Shown: positions 1-5,081, counted from the stretch's first letter. The stretch: 5,974 nucleotides of DNA from Candidatus Woesearchaeota archaeon (GCA_018303705.1 JAGVXQ010000022.1:1-5974); one strand, 5' to 3'. Numbers and translations are program-made. Notes: a model not told the origin generated them from the sequence alone.

Positions 1-1
1 T

Positions 2-439
2 CAATTAACATCAAAAGCCTTTTCTAGTGAAACAGGATTTAATGAACATTTTTATCTCAAAAAGCTTTCTTCCTCTGGGTATAAAATAAAAGTTATAGTT
101 GAGACTCCATATATGCTTGAAGGATACACCCAGTTAAATACAAAATTAAATTGCAATATTCCGGTAGAGTTTAACTTAGTTGGTAATCACGATTTTACTA
201 AATTATTAGATGAAGGTTATCTTATAATTACGTTAATAGATTTGTGGTCTATTGATATGATTATTCACTACCCTCATTATGTCATAGTAGAGAATTTCGA
301 AGACGACTCTTTTATGATAGCTGATCCGAAATATTGTAAGAAGATTAAATTTTCAAGAAGAAGATTCGAAAAATCATTAGAAGAACTAAAATATAGGCTG
401 GGCTATTCTCCGTTGATTTTTGCAATCAAAAAGGATTAA
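2..439 (+). CDS. Peptidase C39-like papain-fold protein, C-terminal part (5' end outside window)
   Basis: The frame is open from base 2 to the TAA at 437-439, giving 145 visible residues. The ATG at 113 has no good ribosome-binding site and lies within a continuous reading frame, so I treat the gene as entering from the left edge. Near the end, visible residues 91-97 read PHYVIVE (His at codon 275-277), followed by an acidic turn and then ADP (Asp at codon 323-325). The preceding stretch reads like the 'pvi..vd' strand of the family. This His-Tyr-Val-Val then Asp-Pro arrangement is typical of the second half of C39-like cysteine peptidases (PF13529/PF03412 type), where His and Asp complete the active site. 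The expected catalytic Cys should lie just upstream of the window, so activity cannot be judged. Such domains are found both in bacteriocin-processing ABC transporters and in stand-alone proteins of unknown substrate; nothing here identifies the partner. Confidence 0.6.
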   Translation, partial: QLTSKAFSSETGFNEHFYLKKLSSSGYKIKVIVETPYMLEGYTQLNTKLNCNIPVEFNLVGNHDFTKLLDEGYLIITLIDLWSIDMIIHYPHYVIVENFEDDSFMIADPKYCKKIKFSRRRFEKSLEELKYRLGYSPLIFAIKKD

Positions 440-460
440 CACCCTCTAGATTTTACTCCA

Positions 461-475
461 GCAACCGATTTATAC
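461..475 (+). promoter_or_regulatory. Possible archaeal promoter (BRE + TATA-like) for the small membrane gene pair
   Basis: GCAACCGA followed by TTTATAC (469-475) resembles a BRE/TATA pair. A start site about 25 bases downstream would leave a leader of roughly 50 bases before the TTG at 552. A second TATA-like stretch, TTATAAAA (531-538), is too close to that TTG to serve it. The rest of the 440-551 spacer shows nothing recognisable. This is a weak call from sequence appearance only. Confidence 0.3.
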
Positions 476-539
476 CACAATTAACCTTGTTAAAAGTCCC
501 GACAACGCAACAATGCATATCCATTAGAAATTATAAAAA

Positions 540-544
540 GAGGG
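540..544 (+). promoter_or_regulatory. Shine-Dalgarno-like GAGGG before the TTG start at 552
   Basis: GAGGG ends seven bases before the TTG at 552, a normal Shine-Dalgarno spacing. It is the main reason for accepting a non-ATG start for the short reading frame that follows; no ATG or GTG exists in that frame near its beginning. Confidence 0.5.
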
Positions 545-551
545 CAGTAAT

Positions 552-665
552 TTGAGTAAAAGCAATAAAAGAGATATTCCTGTATTTTTAGTTATAACTT
601 TAATAGTGTTATTTATTATAATAGTTTTATCTATATTTTTATTAATAAAAAGGTTAGGTATTTAA
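552..665 (+). CDS. Small single-span membrane protein, TTG start (37 aa), unknown function
   Basis: This short frame encodes a polar, basic N-terminus (SKSNKRD), then about 24 uninterrupted hydrophobic residues (roughly 9-32), and ends in a basic tail (KRLGI). That is the layout of a one-pass membrane peptide. The start is TTG with a GAGGG seven bases upstream. Its stop is two bases before the TTG of the next gene, so the two are probably co-transcribed and may be translationally coupled. All seven internal leucines are TTA, matching the AT-rich codon use of the next gene. I recognise no family. The alternative is a chance AT-rich open frame; the ribosome-binding site and the tight junction with a second membrane-protein gene argue for a real gene, but at this length certainty is limited. 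Confidence 0.5.
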   Translation: MSKSNKRDIPVFLVITLIVLFIIIVLSIFLLIKRLGI

Positions 666-667
666 TC

Positions 668-916
668 TTGCCCAAGTCAGATATATGGGATTTAATTGCT
701 ATATTCGGTCAGATTGTTGCATATATATTAGCTATAATATTAATTATACAAATTCTTAGGGCTATTTTTGGTGGGACTTGGGAGATAGAAAACATCATTT
801 TAGCATTAATAATACTAAATCTAACTGTAACTTTTGGTATTAGTGGCTATATAATTAGTTTAAACAATAAAATATCTGGTCATATAGGTTGGCATAGGGG
901 TATAAGTAATGGCTGA
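668..916 (+). CDS. Small two-span membrane protein, TTG start (82 aa), unknown function
   Basis: The protein begins with a short amphipathic segment (PKSDIWD). It has two hydrophobic segments, about residues 9-31 and 41-64, joined by a short loop with FGGTWEIEN. The C-terminal tail is polar, with two His and Gly-rich turns (GHIGWHRGISNG). This suggests a helical-hairpin inner-membrane protein with both ends on the same side. The start is TTG at 668, two bases after the previous stop; the only upstream purine-rich signals are AGG and TTAGGT within the end of the preceding gene, consistent with coupled translation. Six of nine leucines are TTA. I recognise no named family, although small two-helix proteins of this look are common in DPANN genomes. 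Possible roles such as a holin-like, channel-like or envelope-scaffold protein cannot be separated by sequence alone. Confidence 0.65.
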   Translation: MPKSDIWDLIAIFGQIVAYILAIILIIQILRAIFGGTWEIENIILALIILNLTVTFGISGYIISLNNKISGHIGWHRGISNG

Positions 917-918
917 AC

Positions 919-924
919 AAAAAA
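919..924 (-). terminator. Oligo-T terminator candidate for pelA (minus strand)
   Basis: Six A on the plus strand read as TTTTTT in the minus-strand transcript, about 140 bases after the pelA stop. Archaeal RNA polymerase terminates at U-rich tracts without needing a hairpin. The call rests on this tract alone. Confidence 0.35.
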
Positions 925-969
925 TAAATAATTTATAATTTCTTACTCATTCTTATCAACTCCAGCCAC

Positions 970-975
970 TTTTTT
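970..975 (+). terminator. Oligo-T terminator candidate after the small membrane genes
   Basis: A run of six T follows the stop at 916 by about 53 bases, in the orientation needed to end the plus-strand transcript before it runs antisense into pelA. No strong hairpin precedes it, which is normal for archaeal U-tract termination. Confidence 0.4.
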
Positions 976-988
976 ATCATTCAATCTT

Positions 989-1055
989 AGTTGGGGATTA
1001 TAGTTGCCCAACTTGGTGTCCAACAACCGGGTGCAGTCCCACCCAATGGGCAGCT
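989..1055. other. GC-richer foldable element in the convergent intergenic region
   Basis: On the plus strand 1002-1010 (AGTTGCCCA) pairs with 1047-1055 (TGGGCAGCT) in a 9-bp stem with one G-U pair. This stem encloses two hairpins: TTGG/CCAA (1013-1016/1020-1023) and GGGTG/CACCC (1029-1033/1040-1044). A competing 7-bp hairpin, AGTTGGG (989-995) with CCCAACT (1007-1013), shares bases with the big stem, so the two folds exclude each other. On the minus strand the G-U pair becomes an A-C mismatch, so the fold is slightly better as plus-strand RNA. The block lies between converging genes, is clearly richer in G and C than its surroundings, and could be a 3'-UTR structure, a small RNA or a relic. 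I recognise no RNA family. Confidence 0.35.
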
Positions 1056-1063
1056 TGTAAATT

Positions 1064-2122
1064 TTATGAATAGCTCATCTTATACCTCAATATGGCAGCA
1101 ATCCCCCCAAGCCCGTTAAGCCTCTTTCCAGCATCATGCTCTGTTGATATTACATTCACGTTTCCAGATGAGCCCTCAACCAAAGACATTATTTCATCAA
1201 TTTCATTGTACCTATTTTCTTCCTTGAACCTCTTTATTGCTGCATCGCTTGCCAGCAATTCCTTTACAGCTCCAGCAATTGCAGCCTCTTTAACCTGCTT
1301 TATCCCATAAGCAGCAAGGTTGTTTTTAGCTATCTCTTTCATGAGCTCTTCAACTAGCATGTTTTCCTGCACTATTCTTTCCTCTTTCAGTATCTTTTTT
1401 ACCTCGTCCCTGTTTATTATTTCGTTTATCCGTTCTTTCCCAGTATTATGGCACGTGGCAGTTATTATCTTCTTTGCAAGCTCCTTGTCTTTAACTTCCT
1501 TAACTAAATCATCCTTCCAGAAGGCAGGAGAAGCCACCACTATTTTTTGTATGCTGTATCTTTCAGCATATTCCTTTATTTTGCATATTACTTCAGCATA
1601 GAAATTGTTCTTTACATTCTCTTTCATTATTTTCTTTTCAACATCGCCATTCATTTCAAGCAGGTGTTCAAACCCATACTTTTTCATCAGTGCAAAAGAA
1701 GCATTGTCCCTTTCCAATGCAACTATCAGTATGCTTGGCTGCCTTAACCCAGATTCCTTTATCTTGTCAATCTGAAACCTGAGCCATTTCTGCTTTTTTA
1801 TTGTTGCAACAGAATTTATTTCCAAACTTAAGGTATGGTAAGACCCCTTTCTGATCTCCTCAACATCATTCAGTATCTTGCCAGAAACTCTCAAGCTGTT
1901 TTCTGTAACCTCTGTCTTCTCAACCTCGACATCAAGAACAACAGATTTTTTTACCATGCTCTGTTGCCTTTCATCTCCAGATCCAAGCTTTATTTTTCTC
2001 AACGTCCTTGAAATCACAGCATCTCCCTTCTCTATTATGTGGCTAAGGTACCAGAAATCTTCGGGGTTTGTTATCGCTATAACAACCTCATTGCCCTTTA
2101 AGTTAGATTTTACAATCCTCAT
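1064..2122 (-). CDS. pelA: Pelota (Dom34/aPelota), ribosome rescue factor
   Basis: The 352-residue product has the length and three-domain order of archaeal Pelota. Residues 1-130 form the Sm-like N-terminal domain, with the family signature PEDFWYLSHIIEKGD and then ISRTLRKIKLG. The basic/polar loop after it (about 46-60) corresponds to the part that probes the empty A-site decoding centre. Residues 130-255 form the eRF1-2-like domain (ILIVALERDNASFAL, then IVVASPAFWKDD at 194-205). Residues 258-352 form the eRF1-3-like domain, ending in the hallmark STEHDAGKRLNGLGGIAAILRY. As expected for Pelota, and unlike release factor aRF1, there is no GGQ motif. In this family the protein, with a translational GTPase (aEF1A in archaea) and ABCE1, releases ribosomes stalled on truncated or non-stop mRNA. 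It is transcribed away from the membrane-protein gene at 2170. The ATG at 2122 lies about 25 bases from a palindromic TATA element, so the mRNA may be leaderless. Confidence 0.96.
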   Translation of the reverse strand: MRIVKSNLKGNEVVIAITNPEDFWYLSHIIEKGDAVISRTLRKIKLGSGDERQQSMVKKSVVLDVEVEKTEVTENSLRVSGKILNDVEEIRKGSYHTLSLEINSVATIKKQKWLRFQIDKIKESGLRQPSILIVALERDNASFALMKKYGFEHLLEMNGDVEKKIMKENVKNNFYAEVICKIKEYAERYSIQKIVVASPAFWKDDLVKEVKDKELAKKIITATCHNTGKERINEIINRDEVKKILKEERIVQENMLVEELMKEIAKNNLAAYGIKQVKEAAIAGAVKELLASDAAIKRFKEENRYNEIDEIMSLVEGSSGNVNVISTEHDAGKRLNGLGGIAAILRYKMSYS

Positions 2123-2141
2123 AGAGAGATAGCAACTTTTA

Positions 2142-2153
2142 TATATTAATATA
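2142..2153. promoter_or_regulatory. Palindromic TATA element shared by divergent pelA and the 2170 gene
   Basis: TATATTAATATA is a perfect 12-bp palindrome in the 47-bp gap between the two divergent start codons. Its centre lies about 25 bases from the pelA ATG and about 22 from the ATG at 2170. Both distances are close to the normal archaeal TATA-to-start-site spacing, so one TBP site could drive two nearly leaderless transcripts. There is no room for two independent, non-overlapping promoters. Confidence 0.6.
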
Positions 2154-2169
2154 CTTTATTGAATTTTAT

Positions 2170-3435
2170 ATGGCTAATAAAAGGGGAGTATCAGAACCAG
2201 CTGGGGACATAGCAGCATTGATACTTCTGATTATGCTTTCAATAATAATATACATTGTCTTAATACCTCCTGCTGAGCGAGAGGCACTTCTTGGAGAAAA
2301 TGATACTAGCTCAAACTACACCAATTATGGAAATTATGGCTACGAGCAAACACTACTGTCATCCTCTCCAGGTGAGGTGCATCCATTCACGAAAGGCACA
2401 GCAAAGAAGGAAATAAGCCCTGTTTCGCTTTTCACCAACAAAGAAGATGCAATAACAAACATCGCAACCTCGTTGACAGTTTCAAAGTCATTATTTTCAG
2501 AAGAAACAAAGCAGCTCTCATTCAGCATAGAAAACATCAAGAACCTTGATTCTGCAAGCCTTTTCTTTTTCATAAAGGAAGCAAAAGGCGAGATGTTTAT
2601 TGAGCTTAATGGCAACACCATATTTGAAGGCCAGATAACTCAAGATAATGTGCCATTGACATTGCCAACAGGCATCTTGAAAGCAAACAACATACTTCGC
2701 ATAGGTGCAAAAGGCAAGTGGTGGAACAGGTTCAGCCTTTCTGAGATATATGTAAAGTCATCTTACACTTACGAGAATACACTTGCAAAAAGGACATTCG
2801 AGATAAGCAGCAGGGAAAAGTCCAACATAGAAAAAGCAAGCCTTGAATATTATGTTAACTGCATGGGCAATGACCAAGGCATATTGTCAATAATGTTTAA
2901 CCGCAAGTTGCTTTCAGATGATTATGTTGTTTGTGATGCAGGCAAGAGAACGCTTGAGATAAGCACAAGGGATTTGTCAGCCGGCACGAATGTACTTGAA
3001 TTCAGGACAGACAAAGGCAATTATGAAATACAAGGCCTTGAGCTAAACATGGAAATGGGCGAGAAAACATTCCCGGCATACAATTTTGAAATAACAAATG
3101 AGATTTACAAGGATGTATTTAGCTCATGCTACCTTGACTGTGAGTCAGGCTGTGGAATTCAATGCGAAGGCAACAATGAATGCTACAAGCCATGCATCGA
3201 CGATTGCAAGAATACATGCTACAACTCAAATGTTGTGCTTGAGCTTACATTTGCTGACAACACCAAAAGAAAAAAGGCATCAATAACAATAAATGAGTTC
3301 GAAATCAATATAAACACACAAGCCCCAGAGTATGTTAGAGTAATATCAGATTACATAAGGCGCGGAGACAATGTGGTAAAAATAGTCCCAAGGTCAAGCT
3401 TTGACATATTGAACCTGAGGGTCTTCGTGGGCTGA
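2170..3435 (+). CDS. Membrane-anchored surface protein with three beta-rich units and an eight-cysteine hairpin
   Basis: This is a 421-residue protein with no family I can name. The N-terminus MANKRGVSEPAGD precedes one hydrophobic span (about 14-32) and a polar Asn/Tyr/Gly linker (48-60), so the rest should lie outside the cell. Three related beta-rich units follow (about 116-196, 208-296 and 304-421). Each begins with FSI or FEI and each has a core ending in N-x-[IV]-[LV]-x-[IF] (NNILRI, TNVLEF, DNVVKI), followed by a closing strand. The third unit carries an insert with Cys at 320, 324, 328, 332, 338, 342, 346 and 350. Cys231 and Cys255 in unit two could form one more disulfide. The ATG at 2170 is about 22 bases from the shared TATA element, favouring leaderless translation. 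KRG-VSEP before the hydrophobic stretch also resembles archaeal pilin-type signals. A lipoprotein gene follows 57 bases downstream, and an envelope or adhesion role is inferred. Confidence 0.85.
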   Translation: MANKRGVSEPAGDIAALILLIMLSIIIYIVLIPPAEREALLGENDTSSNYTNYGNYGYEQTLLSSSPGEVHPFTKGTAKKEISPVSLFTNKEDAITNIATSLTVSKSLFSEETKQLSFSIENIKNLDSASLFFFIKEAKGEMFIELNGNTIFEGQITQDNVPLTLPTGILKANNILRIGAKGKWWNRFSLSEIYVKSSYTYENTLAKRTFEISSREKSNIEKASLEYYVNCMGNDQGILSIMFNRKLLSDDYVVCDAGKRTLEISTRDLSAGTNVLEFRTDKGNYEIQGLELNMEMGEKTFPAYNFEITNEIYKDVFSSCYLDCESGCGIQCEGNNECYKPCIDDCKNTCYNSNVVLELTFADNTKRKKASITINEFEININTQAPEYVRVISDYIRRGDNVVKIVPRSSFDILNLRVFVG

Positions 3436-3444
3436 AATACCAAA

Positions 3445-3486
3445 AAATTAATAAATAAGGCTTAAGTTATAAAACCTAAAAAGAGG
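3445..3486 (+). promoter_or_regulatory. Putative TATA-like region and GAGG ribosome-binding site for the lipoprotein gene
   Basis: The AT-rich stretch TTAATAAATAA (around 3448-3458) could act as a TATA element with a start site near 3480. GAGG at 3483-3486 sits six bases before the ATG at 3493 and supports that start. The short 57-bp gap also allows read-through from the preceding gene. Confidence 0.4.
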
Positions 3487-3492
3487 CAAACA

Positions 3493-4434
3493 ATGAAAAA
3501 GAGTATATCATCAATTCTGCTTTTAATAGTCTTATTGCTTTTTGTTGTTGCATGCACTAAGCCAAGTTCTCAAGCAACCAAAGGCCGTTTCATAGGTGGC
3601 AGCGAAGGATTAAAGATCTCATTCATAAAGGATGAGCCTCCGGCTGTAGTGTCTGACAACAACCAGGATGAGTTTGACATCGGAATAAACCTGAAGAATG
3701 CTGGCGAGGAAGACATAGAAGCAAATGATGTAATAGTTACATTGAATGGCATAGAAAAGGATGTATTTTCATTGTCAAGCCTTTCAGCAAAGAACGAGGA
3801 TTCTCTTGCAGGCAAGCAAAGGCTTCGAGACAGGGACATAGAAGGGGAGGAAGGAGAAGTTCTGTTTCAAAAGCTAAAGTACAAGGAGCAGCTTCCAGCA
3901 GACCTTGATGTTGAAGTTCGCGCTGATGTCTGCTACGAATATGGCACTCTTGCTATAGCAGAATTATGCCTGAAGAAGCAGCCTAATGAGCGCAACACAA
4001 ATGACATATGCGAGTTAACTGATGAAAACGTTGATGCCTCAAACAGCGGAGCTCCTGTCAAGATAGCAAATGTCATGCAGAGGCCAAAGGGCAATGACAA
4101 GGTATTGTTTACATTCGATATTATAAAGGATGGCAGCGGAGATGTCTTTGAATCAGGAACATTTAGTGACAAATGCGGAGTCGATGATGACAAGCTTGAC
4201 AGGGTTAACATAGATGTCCATTTTCGTGGATCCGGAGCAAGCTTGAGTTGCAACATTGCTGGCGGAAAAACAAAAGGTACAGTAAAGCTTCTTAGCGGAA
4301 AACGCACTGTAAGATGTGAAGCCTCTTCAATATCCCAGGACATAGCTTTCAAGAAGCCTGTTGAAATAAAGCTTGATTACACATTTAAGGATTCTGTTTC
4401 AAAAACATTCACTGTCGAGAGCACAGACTTCTGA
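3493..4434 (+). CDS. Predicted secreted lipoprotein with Ig-like (CARDB-type) N-terminal region
   Basis: The 313-residue product starts with a lipoprotein signal: MKKS, a hydrophobic core (8-19), then the lipobox-like VVAC with Cys21 as the expected lipidated residue. It should be tethered to the outer face of the membrane. Residues 38-95 (LKISFIKDEPP, then a DEFDIGINLKNAGEEDI strand) follow the pattern of CARDB/Ig-like domains that describe 'added tension between additive and extracellular strands' in many archaeal surface proteins; here the match is by pattern only. After Cys21 there are six cysteines (147, 159, 173, 228, 253, 275), an even number compatible with three disulfides. The second half (about 188-313) looks like another beta domain. 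GAGG lies six bases before the ATG. It follows the cysteine-rich membrane protein in the same direction, and the two may work together in the envelope. The precise function is unknown. Confidence 0.85.
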   Translation: MKKSISSILLLIVLLLFVVACTKPSSQATKGRFIGGSEGLKISFIKDEPPAVVSDNNQDEFDIGINLKNAGEEDIEANDVIVTLNGIEKDVFSLSSLSAKNEDSLAGKQRLRDRDIEGEEGEVLFQKLKYKEQLPADLDVEVRADVCYEYGTLAIAELCLKKQPNERNTNDICELTDENVDASNSGAPVKIANVMQRPKGNDKVLFTFDIIKDGSGDVFESGTFSDKCGVDDDKLDRVNIDVHFRGSGASLSCNIAGGKTKGTVKLLSGKRTVRCEASSISQDIAFKKPVEIKLDYTFKDSVSKTFTVESTDF

Positions 4435-4444
4435 TTCTTAAAAA

Positions 4445-4458
4445 TTTTCTTATTATTT
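4445..4458 (+). terminator. T-rich terminator candidate after the lipoprotein gene
   Basis: TTTTCTTATTATTT begins ten bases after the lipoprotein stop and is preceded by five A. Such U-rich tracts end archaeal transcripts. It separates the envelope genes from the toxin-antitoxin module. Confidence 0.45.
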
Positions 4459-4509
4459 CAAACAAACTTAAAGCTAAACAAACCTTTATTCCAGTTGGGG
4501 TGAATATCC

Positions 4510-4523
4510 CATAGCTTGCTATG
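4510..4523. repeat. Interrupted perfect palindrome CATAGC-TT-GCTATG
   Basis: Six-base arms separated by two bases form a perfect inverted repeat about 100 bases before the preferred antitoxin start. It overlaps the ATG at 4521 of the longer antitoxin frame. It may be an operator for antitoxin autoregulation or a chance palindrome; the loop of two bases makes an RNA hairpin less likely than a protein site. Confidence 0.35.
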
Positions 4524-4592
4524 AAAACTCCAAGGCTTGCAAAAATTCCGCAAGATTTTCGGACACCATATAAGCATGGCAAAGTAGCAAAA

Positions 4593-4600
4593 TTTATAAA
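4593..4600 (+). promoter_or_regulatory. TATA box for the toxin-antitoxin operon
   Basis: TTTATAAA is preceded by the BRE-like GCAAAA. Its centre is about 26 bases before the ATG at 4623, so transcription would begin at or next to that ATG, giving a leaderless mRNA. This is the main reason for preferring the 4623 start over the in-frame ATG at 4521. Confidence 0.6.
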
Positions 4601-4622
4601 CTTTGATGAAGAATTATTTAAC

Positions 4623-4787
4623 ATGGCAACATCAATAGAAACAATACATGAAGAATTGGTAGGAATAAGAAAGGATTTGGATTATATCAAAGGGATTCTA
4701 GGCGAAGATTTTGATATAAGTGATTATGCAAAAAAGGCATTAAATGAAGCAAGGAATACACCAGAAACAGAATATATTGATTTATAA
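4623..4787 (+). CDS. Antitoxin of a type II toxin-antitoxin module (RelB-like role)
   Basis: The 54-residue protein reads as a helical antitoxin. Residues 5-27 (IETIHEELVGIRKDLDYIKG) form an amphipathic, probably dimerising helix; then comes EDFDISDYAKKALNEAR, and finally an acidic Glu/Thr-rich tail (TPETEYIDL) that would wrap the toxin. I see no clear DNA-binding motif. Its TAA and the toxin ATG overlap in TAATG, the classic translational coupling of these pairs. An in-frame ATG at 4521 would add 34 residues. I prefer 4623 because a TATA box lies about 26 bases upstream and because this length suits the family, but the longer form has its own weak TATA-like CTTTATTC near 4484 and cannot be excluded. 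The antitoxin should bind and neutralise the next gene's product and be degraded under stress. Confidence 0.8.
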   Translation: MATSIETIHEELVGIRKDLDYIKGILGEDFDISDYAKKALNEARNTPETEYIDL

Positions 4788-5044
4788 TGACTTATTTAGT
4801 TAAATTACATCCAAATGTAATTAAATTCATTGAAAAATGCGATAAATCTATCAGTGATAGAATATACAAACGCTTAGAATTGTTGAAAGAAAATCCTTTT
4901 AGGTATTTAGAACATTATGAAGGTGAAGATTGCTTCAAATTTAGAATAGGTGATTATAGAGCATTAGTTGATGTTGATAATTCTAGAAAAATTGTATTTA
5001 TTCAGGTTTTAGATCATAGAAGTAGAATCTACAAGAACCAATAA
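4787..5044 (+). CDS. relE: RelE/ParE-superfamily toxin
   Basis: The 85-residue protein has the usual length and order of RelE/ParE toxins: a first strand (TYLVKLHPN), two helices ending in LELLKENPF, then the signature KFRIGDYRALVDVD (51-64), a strand KIVFIQVLD, and the C-terminal LDHRSRIYK (75-83). In RelE-type mRNA interferases, basic residues in the FRIGDYR strand and the C-terminal Arg and Tyr/Lys act on the transcript in the ribosomal A site. These are present here (Arg53, Arg58, Arg78, Arg80, Tyr82, Lys83), so it looks intact, though ParE-like gyrase toxicity cannot be excluded by eye. The start overlaps the antitoxin stop by one base. Six of eight leucines are TTA, unlike the EndoQ gene downstream, which suggests a different origin. 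Its presence near pelA is notable, because ribosomes stalled on cut mRNA are Pelota substrates. Confidence 0.88.
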   Translation: MTYLVKLHPNVIKFIEKCDKSISDRIYKRLELLKENPFRYLEHYEGEDCFKFRIGDYRALVDVDNSRKIVFIQVLDHRSRIYKNQ

Positions 5045-5081
5045 TCTTTGCCAGAACATTATTTCCTTTTGGGTAAATACA

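Noticed and set aside
481..493. Inverted repeat TTAAC-CTT-GTTAA upstream of the small membrane genes
   Set aside because: Five AT-rich base pairs with a three-base loop are expected by chance in such AT-rich DNA.
1001..1056. Possible tRNA gene (acceptor-like stem and hairpins)
   Set aside because: There is no T-loop consensus, no anticodon stem of the right size, and only two internal hairpins; the total length is also too short.
943..1063. Minus-strand frame just after pelA, reading KLPIGWDCTRLL and onward to a TAA at 943-945
   Set aside because: It is separated from pelA by the pelA stop and a different frame, lacks a start codon with a ribosome-binding site, and pelA is already full length with a normal C-terminus, so it is not a lost extension.
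939..1073. Open plus-strand frame with a cysteine-rich segment (CPTWCPTTGC and a fourth Cys), ending at TAG 1071-1073
   Set aside because: It has no ATG, GTG or TTG before the cysteine-rich part, runs into the 3' end of pelA antisense, and covers the foldable element, whose repeats make several frames look protein-like.
991..1119. Short TTG-started plus-strand frame (GIIVAQLGVQQPGAVPPNG and onward)
   Set aside because: It overlaps the end of pelA in antisense, has no convincing ribosome-binding site, and looks like a by-product of the GC-richer element.
1092..2132. Several plus-strand open frames antisense to pelA
   Set aside because: They are Ser/Phe/Ile-rich shadow translations of a convincingly conserved gene on the other strand.
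3127..3219. Iron-sulfur or zinc-finger interpretation of the cysteine cluster
   Set aside because: Spacing is uniformly CX3C with no CXXC and no His ligands, and the protein is predicted to be outside the cell, which favours disulfides; kept only as an alternative.
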